The notes under the pieces were generated by a model, which was not told the origin of the DNA, searched no databases, and worked only from the letters and a program-made list of their open reading frames with translations. DNA of 64,000 nt from an uncultured Prevotella sp. (GTDB lineage: Bacteria > Bacteroidota > Bacteroidia > Bacteroidales > Bacteroidaceae). Positions 30,460 through 37,888 of this stretch are shown here, one piece after another; within the stretch, counting starts at the first letter, position 1, and each line of letters begins with the position of its first letter. The position numbers and the translations under genes are program-made. The DNA lies in the NCBI GenBank assembly GCA_905233425.1, contig CAJOEC010000004.1, positions 1 through 64,000 on the forward strand, read 5' to 3'.

Positions 30460-31986
30460 TCATCTTACGGTTGTGAACCCTTCATTGAGGGTGAATGACT
30501 TTTCGAAACCTTTGGTCTTCACTGTGTATGTGCTGCCTATCTTAAAGGCTGGGCTGCTGACGAGGCTGGCACTACGACGGAAGGTGAAGGGAACGGTGAA
30601 GGTGTTGATAATCTTGCCATTGGCATCGAAGATGCTTACAGGCTCGTCCTTCACAATGTCGAGGCCGACGAGCAAGATGGTGGGCTGTTTGGCCGTCTCG
30701 TTGGTAGGTACGGAGGGCGCTTCGCCGATGCTTCCCCCTACGGAGAACACTGTGCCTCCCTCGATGAGGATTGGAGCCATGTCGCTGTCGAGACCTTCTT
30801 CCGGGGAACCTACTTGGCTCCATGCATAGACGGTGCCGCCACGGATGATGATGGCAGGCTCAATCTTTTGGCCGTTACCCCCTCCAAAAGGCGGGAAGAA
30901 GCCTCCATCTGGATTCGCATCAACGGCATCGTTGCCCATGCTCCGGGCGGTGACGTGTGTACCGTTGAACTCGATGGTGGCGTTGGCGTTGATTGCATCG
31001 TCGGGGGTCAGCACATCAACCGTGCCACCATTGAAAACAATGCCCTGCTTACCCTCAATGCCCTCGGCTCCGGCCGTGGAAGTGCGAACGGTCACGATGC
31101 CACTGTTGATGGTGATCTTGCCTTTCGAAGCGATGCCCTTGGCGGAAGCGACGTACTTATGCTTGCCGCCGAAGCCGCCCTGCATCGTGCTGTCGTTACC
31201 GAAGGGAGGAAAGCCGCCACCAAAGTCAGGCATTGGGAATCCTCCTGGCCGTATGCTGTCGTTACCGAAGCCTGGGAACTTGCTGAAGTCAGGCAAAGGG
31301 AAGCCACCCATTCCCGTGCTGTCATTGCCGAAGCCAGGGAACTTGCTGAAGTCAGGCAAAGGGAAGCCACCCATTCCCGTGCTGTCATTGCCGAATCCGG
31401 GGAATCCTCCAAACCCGAAAGGTTTCTCACCGAGGTTATTGCCCGAGGTCGTCACGTTCAGCGTTAGTTCCTCAATGGTGATGTCTTTCTTGGCCTTGAT
31501 GCCGCGGCAGCCGTCGCCCGTGGCAACGACATTGAGAGTGCCCTTGCCTGAAAGCAGCAGTTTGTCTTTCGCCCAAATGACAGCACCCTTGTTGTTCGTG
31601 GTGTCTGTGCAGGCCGTCACGGTGAGCGTGTTCTCTGTGCCCTTCGCTGCCTCGACCTCCACTTTCTTTTTGTTTTTCAGCCACAGCGGTGCCCCCTCTT
31701 GGCTGGTCAGCATCAGCCCGTTGAGCGTCACCTTCGCCTTTCCCGCCGTCTTCAGCACCAGCCGTCCGTCGTCGCTCCTGCCTGAAAGCCGCAGTGTCAA
31801 CTTGTGCGTATTGTATAGGCTCTCGATGTTTACGCTCGCGCCGTCCACTACAACGGTCACGCTGTCCTTAGCCTTGTTCTTCACTTTTGCCGAAGCCCCG
31901 TCATAGCGGATGGTGACGTCCTCAGCCTGACACACGCCGACCGTCATCAAGGTTAGCATACATAGTATCATTCTTCTCATTGCCAT
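30460..31986 (-). CDS. Secreted beta-helix carbohydrate-binding protein (Cthe_2159-like, DUF4353)
   Basis: A 508-residue protein with signal peptide (MILCMLTLMTVGVCQA). The beta-helix pattern (TVVVDGASVNIESLYNTH..., KVTLNGLMLTSQEGAPLWLK in part, GKGTLNVVATGDGCRGIKAKKD, KGIASKGKITINSGIVTV) matches the Cthe_2159 family, whose founder binds polygalacturonate and cellulose. Inserted at about residues 195-270 is a Gly/Phe/Asp/Asn-rich block with a 21-residue repeat (FPGFGNDSTGMGGFPLPDFS as core). An aromatic-rich linker like this may be flexible or bind sugar. A pectin-related role fits the other genes in the window but is inference. Its promoter box is 32071-32078. Confidence 0.8.
   Translation of the reverse strand: MAMRRMILCMLTLMTVGVCQAEDVTIRYDGASAKVKNKAKDSVTVVVDGASVNIESLYNTHKLTLRLSGRSDDGRLVLKTAGKAKVTLNGLMLTSQEGAPLWLKNKKKVEVEAAKGTENTLTVTACTDTTNNKGAVIWAKDKLLLSGKGTLNVVATGDGCRGIKAKKDITIEELTLNVTTSGNNLGEKPFGFGGFPGFGNDSTGMGGFPLPDFSKFPGFGNDSTGMGGFPLPDFSKFPGFGNDSIRPGGFPMPDFGGGFPPFGNDSTMQGGFGGKHKYVASAKGIASKGKITINSGIVTVRTSTAGAEGIEGKQGIVFNGGTVDVLTPDDAINANATIEFNGTHVTARSMGNDAVDANPDGGFFPPFGGGNGQKIEPAIIIRGGTVYAWSQVGSPEEGLDSDMAPILIEGGTVFSVGGSIGEAPSVPTNETAKQPTILLVGLDIVKDEPVSIFDANGKIINTFTVPFTFRRSASLVSSPAFKIGSTYTVKTKGFEKSFTLNEGFTTVR
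31190..31415. repeat. 63-bp coding tandem repeat
   Basis: Two nearly identical 63-bp units within about 31265-31400, flanked by diverged copies, encode the FPGFGNDST...LPDFSK repeat of the beta-helix protein. Confidence 0.8.
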
Positions 31987-32070
31987 TCTTTTGTTAAATC
32001 ATTTCAGTTAAATGTCTCTTTTAACTGCTTTTCTAATCATTAATATCACAAATTGTCTTAAATCCAGTGG

Positions 32071-32078
32071 CAAAATTA
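32071..32078 (-). promoter_or_regulatory. -7 box for the beta-helix protein gene
   Basis: TAATTTTG on the minus strand, 85 nt before the start codon. Confidence 0.6.
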
Positions 32079-32100
32079 ATCATTTATCACCGATATTTAC

Positions 32101-32108
32101 TATTTTTG
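32101..32108 (+). promoter_or_regulatory. -7 box for the alpha/beta hydrolase gene
   Basis: TATTTTTG, 43 nt before the start codon, diverging from the box at 32071-32078. Confidence 0.5.
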
Positions 32109-32151
32109 CCCTCAGAATTATGATAGTTTAGGAGATTTAAATAACAAAACT

Positions 32152-33213
32152 ATGAAAATGAAGAAATTATTATTGACGGCGACGATGTTCGCTATGTGTG
32201 TTGGGCTGACGAGTGCCCAGACGGTGAAAAGGCAAGTAGTGGAAGACGGTGGCACAGGACCGTTCAAGTCGGAAGTGGTGGGCGATGCCTCCTGTCCGGG
32301 CTTTACGGTCTATCGTCCGCAGAACTTGAAGGAGGTTGTGGCTAAGCAGGGGACACTGCCTGTAATTGTCTATGCCAACGGTGCCTGTTTCAACAACAAT
32401 GTGGAGATGCGCCTGCTGTTGAGCGAGGTGGCATCCTACGGCTATGTTGCAGCTGCCATCGGCCCTTACGATGAGGAGGATGTGATGGCGCAATGGAGGG
32501 GAGTGCTGAGGTCGGCCTATCCAGAAACCAAGGGCGAGGTGGTCATGGCCAATGGCGAGAAGATTCTGCCGTTGACTCCCGAGGAGATCAAGGCCAGGCA
32601 GGAGCAACAGGCCAAGGAGAGAGAAGAGGCCGCCAAGAAAGCCAAGAAAAACAAGAAGCAACAGCCTGAGACACCACCATTCCGCACATATCCCAAAATG
32701 CTGCTTGAGGTGCTCGACTGGTTGACTGAGCAAAATGCCAGCCAAGGCTCAGAGTACTACCACTGTCTCGCCCTCGACCACGTGGCAGCTATGGGTCAGT
32801 CGTGTGGAGGTGCACAGGTTTTAGGCGTGGCCTACGACCCTCGCATTAAAACCTGCGTGATGCTGAACTCAGGTATCGGCGATATGGAAATGATGGGTAC
32901 GACGAAGGAGTCGCTGAAGAACCTCCACACACCGATGTTCTATATGATTGGCGGACCTGGCGACATTGCCTACGCCAATGCTCAGAAGGACTACGAGCGC
33001 ATAGCCGATGACATCCCCGTGGTGATGCTGAACTCGAAGGACGGCCACAGCGGCACCTATTACGAGAAGTATGGCGGCAACTATGCCAAGGCCGTGGTTA
33101 AGTGGCTCGATTGGCAGCTGAAGGGTCGGGTGGGGCAGTCAGCCCTCTTCCTCGACGATGATTACTTGAAGATGAAATTCCCTGACTGGCAGGGCGTCCG
33201 TAAGAATTTCTGA
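32152..33213 (+). CDS. Secreted alpha/beta hydrolase
   Basis: A 353-residue protein with signal peptide (LLLTATMFAMCVGLTSAQ). The fold resembles dienelactone hydrolase/cutinase-like enzymes: LPVIVYANGACFNNN (oxyanion region), nucleophile elbow GQSCGG at about residue 222, and a final His in DGHSGTYYEKYG. A highly charged insert of about 30 residues (EIKARQEQQAKEREEAAKKAKKNKK, in part) lies between strands and would protrude as a helix. Substrate is not known; an ester of plant polysaccharide is plausible from the neighbourhood. It ends at the bidirectional terminator 33249-33278. Confidence 0.8.
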   Translation: MKMKKLLLTATMFAMCVGLTSAQTVKRQVVEDGGTGPFKSEVVGDASCPGFTVYRPQNLKEVVAKQGTLPVIVYANGACFNNNVEMRLLLSEVASYGYVAAAIGPYDEEDVMAQWRGVLRSAYPETKGEVVMANGEKILPLTPEEIKARQEQQAKEREEAAKKAKKNKKQQPETPPFRTYPKMLLEVLDWLTEQNASQGSEYYHCLALDHVAAMGQSCGGAQVLGVAYDPRIKTCVMLNSGIGDMEMMGTTKESLKNLHTPMFYMIGGPGDIAYANAQKDYERIADDIPVVMLNSKDGHSGTYYEKYGGNYAKAVVKWLDWQLKGRVGQSALFLDDDYLKMKFPDWQGVRKNF

Positions 33214-33248
33214 TTCATCAGAACAATTGATGTAAGTTGTGCATTGAA

Positions 33249-33280
33249 AAGGGCTGTGTCGGTACTGACACAGCCCTTAG
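33249..33280. terminator. Bidirectional terminator
   Basis: A 12-bp perfect stem AAGGGCTGTGTC (33249-33260) with GACACAGCCCTT (33267-33278) lies between two convergent genes. Confidence 0.85.
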
Positions 33281-33287
33281 CCATATT

Positions 33288-34343
33288 TTATTCGTAGTGC
33301 CTTATTCTCACGTCGATGCCGTCGCCCCGGAGCTGGGCGGGAACGCCGCTTAGGTCTGTCTGGCCGTAGTGATAGGGGAACAGCACCTTCGGCTTCACCG
33401 TCCTTGCGGCCTTCACAAGCTGCTCCGGCGTCATCGTGTAGGGCTGGTTGCATGGCAGGAAAGCGATGTCGATGTCCTTGATTGCTGACATTTCTGGAAT
33501 GTCCTCTGTGTCGCCGGCGATGTAGATGCGCAGGCCGTCGATGGTCAGGATGTAGCCGTTGTCGCGTCCCTTGGGGTGGAACTGCGTGCGTCCCTCGGTG
33601 GTGTTATACGCCGGAACAGCCTCTAACGTGAAGTCTTCGGCTATCTGCATCTTGTCGCCGTTGGCCATCACCTCGCCTGAGCCATACATCTCGGCGCAAC
33701 GCTGATTGGTGATGAAGCGTGTGCGGTCGGCTGTCAGCGTCTTGATAGCCTCCTTGTCGAAGTGGTCGCCATGTTCGTGCGTCACAAGCAGATAGTCGGC
33801 CTTGGGCATGGATGCGTAGTCAATCACCTTCTCACGCAGTTTGCTCACAGGGTCGATTTCAATCTCTTTGCCGTCGTATTCAATGCGGATGCTGGCATGA
33901 ACGAGGGCATGGAACTTGACGGTCTTACCGTTCTTGGTCTTGAATACATCCACCTCGTAGGTCTCGGTCGTGACAGGTTTTCCAGCCTCCTTCCAAGCCA
34001 AGATGCCGCCCTTTAGGTTCACGCACTGATAGCCTTCAGCCGCCAGTCGTCCGGCAGCGTTGGCAGAGCGTCGGCCACTGCGGCAATAGACGGCAATCTT
34101 CTTGTCAGTCGAAAGAGCTATCCGGGCTTTCTCCATGAAATCGCCCTGCTTCTGGTCGATGTTGATGGCTCCCTCGATGTGCCCTTCCTTAAACTCATCG
34201 GCGGTGCGCACATCCAACACAACGACGTTGGGGTCTTCTGTCAACTTTGAGAACCCCTGAACGTCGGCATCATCGAAATTACCCTGGCCACAGGCTGAAG
34301 TCAGTCCTAATGTGGCCAACAAACAAGTTAAAATCTTCTTCAT
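33288..34343 (-). CDS. Rhodanese-metallo-beta-lactamase fusion lipoprotein
   Basis: A 351-residue protein. A lipobox (LTSAC, Cys18) predicts attachment to an envelope membrane. Residues about 30-120 form a rhodanese domain with the active-site loop YCRSGRRS (Cys87). Residues about 140-351 form an UlaG-like metallo-hydrolase with VTHEHGDHFD (His189, His191, Asp193, His194) and IYIAGDTEDIPE. Persulfide dioxygenase-rhodanese fusions are known, but their metal domain is of the glyoxalase II type; this one resembles UlaG/L-ascorbate-lactonase-like proteins. It is the last gene of the mtaB-GT2 strand run. Substrate unknown. Confidence 0.85.
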   Translation of the reverse strand: MKKILTCLLATLGLTSACGQGNFDDADVQGFSKLTEDPNVVVLDVRTADEFKEGHIEGAINIDQKQGDFMEKARIALSTDKKIAVYCRSGRRSANAAGRLAAEGYQCVNLKGGILAWKEAGKPVTTETYEVDVFKTKNGKTVKFHALVHASIRIEYDGKEIEIDPVSKLREKVIDYASMPKADYLLVTHEHGDHFDKEAIKTLTADRTRFITNQRCAEMYGSGEVMANGDKMQIAEDFTLEAVPAYNTTEGRTQFHPKGRDNGYILTIDGLRIYIAGDTEDIPEMSAIKDIDIAFLPCNQPYTMTPEQLVKAARTVKPKVLFPYHYGQTDLSGVPAQLRGDGIDVRIRHYE

Positions 34344-34417
34344 AATTGTTCAGTTTTTGTTGATATTATTTCTTTTTACAATTACATATTCATATCAAAG
34401 CTGGCCACCCTCACGCC

Positions 34418-35440
34418 TTATGCTTTCAGTTGTGAGAATGTCTTGCGGCCTTTGACGTAGTACTGCCAGAGTAATGAGAATGGTCGTTGCTCTTTGATTA
34501 TGTCCACTTTCCTCGACTGCTGTATCTTCCGGCGGTCTTCGTCAAAATCGTGTCGCCAGCGGTGGAAATCGCGCCGGGCACGGAAGACGGCACGGAAATC
34601 GCCGATATTCCCCTTTAGCAAGAGCATCTGGAATGCTGCCACGTAGTCGAGCAGACGGCGGACGCGCATGACGTGGCGCAGCTCCTTCTGCGGCAGACAT
34701 TTGTAGAGCATTGTCAGGTTGTTGCGGAAATTGAGGTAGGTCTTCATGGGGTTCGACTTAGGCAGAGTGCCTCCACCGACATGGTAGACATGTGAGTCGG
34801 GCACACAGTACACCTCATAGCCCATGATGCGCATACGCCAGCAGAGGTCTATCTCCTCGTTGTGGGCGAAGAAGCGCGGGTCGAGTCCTCCCACCTCTTT
34901 ATATATACGCGCACGCACAAGGAGGGCGGCACCCGTGGCCCATAGAATGGGGGCGTTGGTGTCGTACTGTCCGTCGTCGCGCTCAATGGTTTCAAAAATC
35001 CTTCCACGGCAGAAAGGGTAGCCATAGCGGTCAAGAAAACCGCCGCAGGCACCTGCATACTCGAATAGGTCGCGGTCGGCTACGGAAAGCAGTTTGGGCT
35101 GGCACGCGGCAACCTGCTGGTGGCTGTCCATGAACTCTACAAGCGGCGTGAGCCAGTGGTGGGTCGTCTCGATGTCACTATTGAGCAGCAGATAGTACTC
35201 GGCGTCAATCTGTTCCAGAGCCTTGTTGTAGCCCTCGGCGAAGCCCCAGTTCTTCTTCAGGTCGATGAGCTTGCATTCAGGATAATGCTCGCGCAGGAGT
35301 GCCATGCTTCCGTCGGTGGAACCATTGTCGGCCACGTAGACGGTAGCATCGTCGCGTGAGTACCGCATCACGCTGGGCATATACTGGCGGAGCATTGCCT
35401 CGCCGTTCCAGTTGAGGATAACTATGGCAAGTTTTTCCAT
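34418..35440 (-). CDS. Glycosyltransferase family 2
   Basis: A 340-residue rhamnosyltransferase-like GT2 enzyme. Motifs: LAIVILNWNGEAMLRQYM, YVADNGSTDGS, YYLLLNSDIETT (DxD-like metal site), WATGAALLVRARIYKEVGGLDPRFF and NEEIDLCWRMRIMGYEVY. C-terminal basic helices may peripherally bind the membrane. It starts 3 bp after the mtaB stop and is probably cotranscribed with it. Acceptor unknown. Confidence 0.9.
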   Translation of the reverse strand: MEKLAIVILNWNGEAMLRQYMPSVMRYSRDDATVYVADNGSTDGSMALLREHYPECKLIDLKKNWGFAEGYNKALEQIDAEYYLLLNSDIETTHHWLTPLVEFMDSHQQVAACQPKLLSVADRDLFEYAGACGGFLDRYGYPFCRGRIFETIERDDGQYDTNAPILWATGAALLVRARIYKEVGGLDPRFFAHNEEIDLCWRMRIMGYEVYCVPDSHVYHVGGGTLPKSNPMKTYLNFRNNLTMLYKCLPQKELRHVMRVRRLLDYVAAFQMLLLKGNIGDFRAVFRARRDFHRWRHDFDEDRRKIQQSRKVDIIKEQRPFSLLWQYYVKGRKTFSQLKA

Positions 35441-35443
35441 TAT

Positions 35444-36793
35444 TTAGAGAATGTTAGCGGGCGATATAACTGGCACACCCGTCAGTGCATCGTGAAGATG
35501 GTTGATGTTCTGCAGTTCCACCATTACAAGCTGGTTGTCATATTCCGGGCGTGCCTCCTTTGCGGGCAGCTCCACACGGATGTAGTTACGAGTGAAACCG
35601 TGCATGGCCCTGCCTCGGGTGGCTTTCTCGAAGAGCACCTCGACGGTTTTTCCTATATGTTTCATGTAGAAATCCATCGTCTTCTTATCCGACAGCTCCA
35701 GCAGACGGTTGCAACGCACGTTCTTTTCCTGCTCCGTCACCACGTAGGGAATCTTCAGCGCAGCCGTGCCCGGACGCTCGGAATATGGGAACACATGGAG
35801 CTGGCTTACTGGCAGACGGTCGAGCAGTTCGTAGGTCTCCTCGAAACATTCGGGGGTCTCGCCTCGGCATCCTGCCATCACGTCGACACCTATGAAAGCG
35901 TCGGGCATCAGTTCCTTCACGCGCATCACCTTGTCGGCAAAGAGACGGCTGTCGTAGTGGCGGTGCATGAGGCGCAGCACCGTGTCGCTGCCGCTCTGCA
36001 GTGGTATGTGGAAATGGGGCATGAAGGCGCGGCTCTCATGGGCACAGTAATCTATCAGCTCGTCGCTGAGCAGGTCGGGTTCGAGACTGCTTATGCGGTA
36101 GCGGCTTACTCCCTCCACGCCGTCCAATGCCCTTACCAGGTCGATGAACCGCTCGCCGGTGGTCTTGCCAAAGTCGCCGATGTTCACACCCGTGAGCACT
36201 ATCTCGCGGCCGCCCTCGTGTGCCGCCTCCTCGGCCTGTGCCACAAGCGAGGCTATCGTAGGGTTGCGGCTGAAGCCGCGTGCGAAGGGTATGGTGCAAT
36301 AGGTGCAGAAATAGTCGCAGCCGTCCTGTACCTTCAAGAAGAAGCGTGTGCGGTTGCCACGCGAACAGCTCGGCGCAAAGGTGGTTATGTCTTTCGCCTT
36401 TTCCTGCCTTACGATTTTAGTCTGTGAGGAAAAAAACTCTGCCATCAGCATCACCAGCCGGTCTTTCTCGTTGTTGCCAAGCACCAGGTCCACGCCGTCT
36501 ATTGCAGCCACATTGGGAGCCTCTAATTGGGCGTAGCACCCTGTCACCACAACGAAGGCATCAGGATTCTCCCTCACCATGCGGTGGATGGCCTGCCGGC
36601 ATTTCCTGTCGGCCACGCTCGTCACCGAACAGGTGTTTATGAGGCAAATGTCGGCTCTCTCCCCCTTGTCGGCAGTACGCACACCAAGGTCGGAAAGCAT
36701 CTTCCCGAATGTTGAAGTCTCGGAGAAATTCAGTTTGCACCCCAAGGTGTAGTACCGGGCGGCCTTTCCCTGAAATGCCGAAGTGTTAATCAT
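35444..36793 (-). CDS. mtaB: tRNA (N6-L-threonylcarbamoyladenosine37-C2)-methylthiotransferase MtaB
   Basis: A 449-residue radical SAM methylthiotransferase that converts t6A to ms2t6A at position 37 of tRNAs. The MTTase domain has YYTLGCKLNFSE, INTCSVTSVADRKCRQ and VTGCYAQ; the radical SAM motif is CDYFCTYC; GRGREIVLTGVNIGDFG-like text (EIVLTGVNIGDFG) is typical of MtaB rather than RimO or MiaB. A TRAM region is at the C-terminus. Unlike rimO it contains no palindromic insert. Promoter box at 36833-36840. Confidence 0.93.
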   Translation of the reverse strand: MINTSAFQGKAARYYTLGCKLNFSETSTFGKMLSDLGVRTADKGERADICLINTCSVTSVADRKCRQAIHRMVRENPDAFVVVTGCYAQLEAPNVAAIDGVDLVLGNNEKDRLVMLMAEFFSSQTKIVRQEKAKDITTFAPSCSRGNRTRFFLKVQDGCDYFCTYCTIPFARGFSRNPTIASLVAQAEEAAHEGGREIVLTGVNIGDFGKTTGERFIDLVRALDGVEGVSRYRISSLEPDLLSDELIDYCAHESRAFMPHFHIPLQSGSDTVLRLMHRHYDSRLFADKVMRVKELMPDAFIGVDVMAGCRGETPECFEETYELLDRLPVSQLHVFPYSERPGTAALKIPYVVTEQEKNVRCNRLLELSDKKTMDFYMKHIGKTVEVLFEKATRGRAMHGFTRNYIRVELPAKEARPEYDNQLVMVELQNINHLHDALTGVPVISPANIL

Positions 36794-36832
36794 ATTATAT
36801 ATATGTTCGTAAACATAATTAAATTATGGGTG

Positions 36833-36840
36833 CAAAATTA
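36833..36840 (-). promoter_or_regulatory. -7 box for mtaB
   Basis: TAATTTTG on the minus strand, 39 nt before the start codon. Confidence 0.6.
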
Positions 36841-37082
36841 CGAAAAAAAGATGACCCGACGAAGGTGTTGTTGCTTTTTTTTATGTTAAAAATGTTTTAG
36901 TGGCAAAATGTATATCATTTTTAACATTTCGTATATTGTTATGTTTCAGTTGTTTGCTAAAAAGTTACAAAAATGATGGTAAAAAATTCTAAAAAAAAGT
37001 ATCAACGTATTGAAAAAATGTCTACCTTTGCAGCGTTTTAATAAACCAAATGATTGTTTTACAGATTTTAAAAAGCAAAGAA
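36841..37082. other. AT-rich divergent region between mtaB and the small lipoprotein gene
   Basis: No gene is visible. The stretch is rich in A and T runs. TACCTTTG at 37023-37030 is a -7 box for the plus-strand gene; the A-tracts just upstream could serve as an UP-like element, consistent with strong expression. Confidence 0.5.
37023..37030 (+). promoter_or_regulatory. -7 box for the small lipoprotein gene
   Basis: TACCTTTG, 52 nt before the ATG at 37083. Confidence 0.65.
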
Positions 37083-37400
37083 ATGAAAAAGATTGCATTT
37101 ATGTTCGCAGCTGCCGCAATGTTCGTAGCTTGCGCTAACACTCAGAACAAACCCGCTGCTGAGGAAGTTGAGGCTCCTGTTGAGCCCGTTGAGGAAGTTG
37201 CTGAGGCTATCGACAGCGCTGCTGTTTGGGCACTGGTTGGTGACACCGTAGGTCTTGCTGCTGACAGCATCGAGGCTAAGTTCCAGGCTGCTCTTGCTGA
37301 GATGCAGGCTCAGGCTGCTGCCGCTATCGACCAGGTCGGTGACGCTGTCGAGGGTGCAGTTGACCAGGCTGCTGACGCTGTTGAGAACGCCATCAACTAA
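37083..37400 (+). CDS. Small alanine- and glutamate-rich lipoprotein
   Basis: A 105-residue protein with signal peptide and lipobox (MFVACAN). The mature part is almost free of aromatic residues and is an acidic, alanine-rich helix with repeats such as AIDQVGDAVEGAVDQAADAVENAIN (in part: DAVEGAVDQAADAVENA). It resembles small envelope lipoproteins and may form a coiled coil. An in-frame ATG at 37050 exists, but the signal peptide begins at 37083. Codon choice favours GCT and GTT, unlike neighbours that use GCC and GTG, which suggests high expression. Followed by a strong terminator. No function known to me. Confidence 0.8.
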   Translation: MKKIAFMFAAAAMFVACANTQNKPAAEEVEAPVEPVEEVAEAIDSAAVWALVGDTVGLAADSIEAKFQAALAEMQAQAAAAIDQVGDAVEGAVDQAADAVENAIN

Positions 37401-37444
37401 TCAGCTTCTCATTAGTCGAACAGAAAGTTAATAGCACTATTAGG

Positions 37445-37479
37445 AAAAACCATCGGGCAAGAGTCCGGTGGTTTTTTTT
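37445..37479 (+). terminator. Terminator of the small lipoprotein gene
   Basis: AACCATCGG-GCAAGAGT-CCGGTGGTT stem with T8 downstream and A5 upstream. Confidence 0.85.
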
Positions 37480-37577
37480 CGTGCGCAGTACAAAAAGTGT
37501 GTTGAAGGGTTATTTATATGGAGCCATGAGCCACGGAGTGTAGGGGGAGGAGTAAAATTTGGTTCGTGGCGCACGCC

Positions 37578-37665
37578 GTGAATGTTTTTGGCGGCCGCTG
37601 TGAATGTTTTTAGCAGCCGCTGAGAATGTTTTTGGCGGCCGCTGTGAATGTTTTTGGCGGCCGCC
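37578..37665. repeat. Four 22-bp tandem repeats upstream of aspS
   Basis: Units at 37578, 37600, 37622 and 37644, each G(T/A)GAATGTTTTT(G/A)GC(G/A)GCCGC. The rest of the 37480-37787 gap shows no gene. Confidence 0.9.
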
Positions 37666-37787
37666 GTGAATCGCAGAAGCACGGCCATGCTCCCTCGGAG
37701 GCCGACTCTATCTCCCTGCTTCCCCGGTTTTTTATCCCAGTTTTTCCGTATTGGCGCGAATGCGGCAGGAAAAATAACGGCGAATTG

Positions 37788-37819
37788 TTTGGCGGTTCGC
37801 CGTTTTTGTTGTACCTTTG
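37788..37819 (+). promoter_or_regulatory. aspS promoter
   Basis: TTTG at 37788-37791 and TACCTTTG at 37812-37819, spacer 20 bp. Confidence 0.8.
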
Positions 37820-37850
37820 CGGCCTAAATCGTAAATTGCAGATACTGTTG

Positions 37851-37885
37851 TAACAAATTGTAAATTCGTAAATCGTAAATATAAA
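37851..37885. repeat. Heptamer-period leader of aspS
   Basis: Units of TTGTAAA, TTCGTAA, ATCGTAA and ATATAAA run to the aspS start codon. Confidence 0.65.
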
Positions 37886-37888
37886 AAG

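Noticed and set aside
30833-31906. 357-codon plus-strand frame opposite the beta-helix protein gene
   Set aside because: The minus frame has a signal peptide, beta-helix pattern and promoter; the plus frame is a proline-rich mirror of the repeats.
35492-36427. 311-codon plus-strand frame opposite mtaB
   Set aside because: It shadows a well-conserved radical SAM gene.
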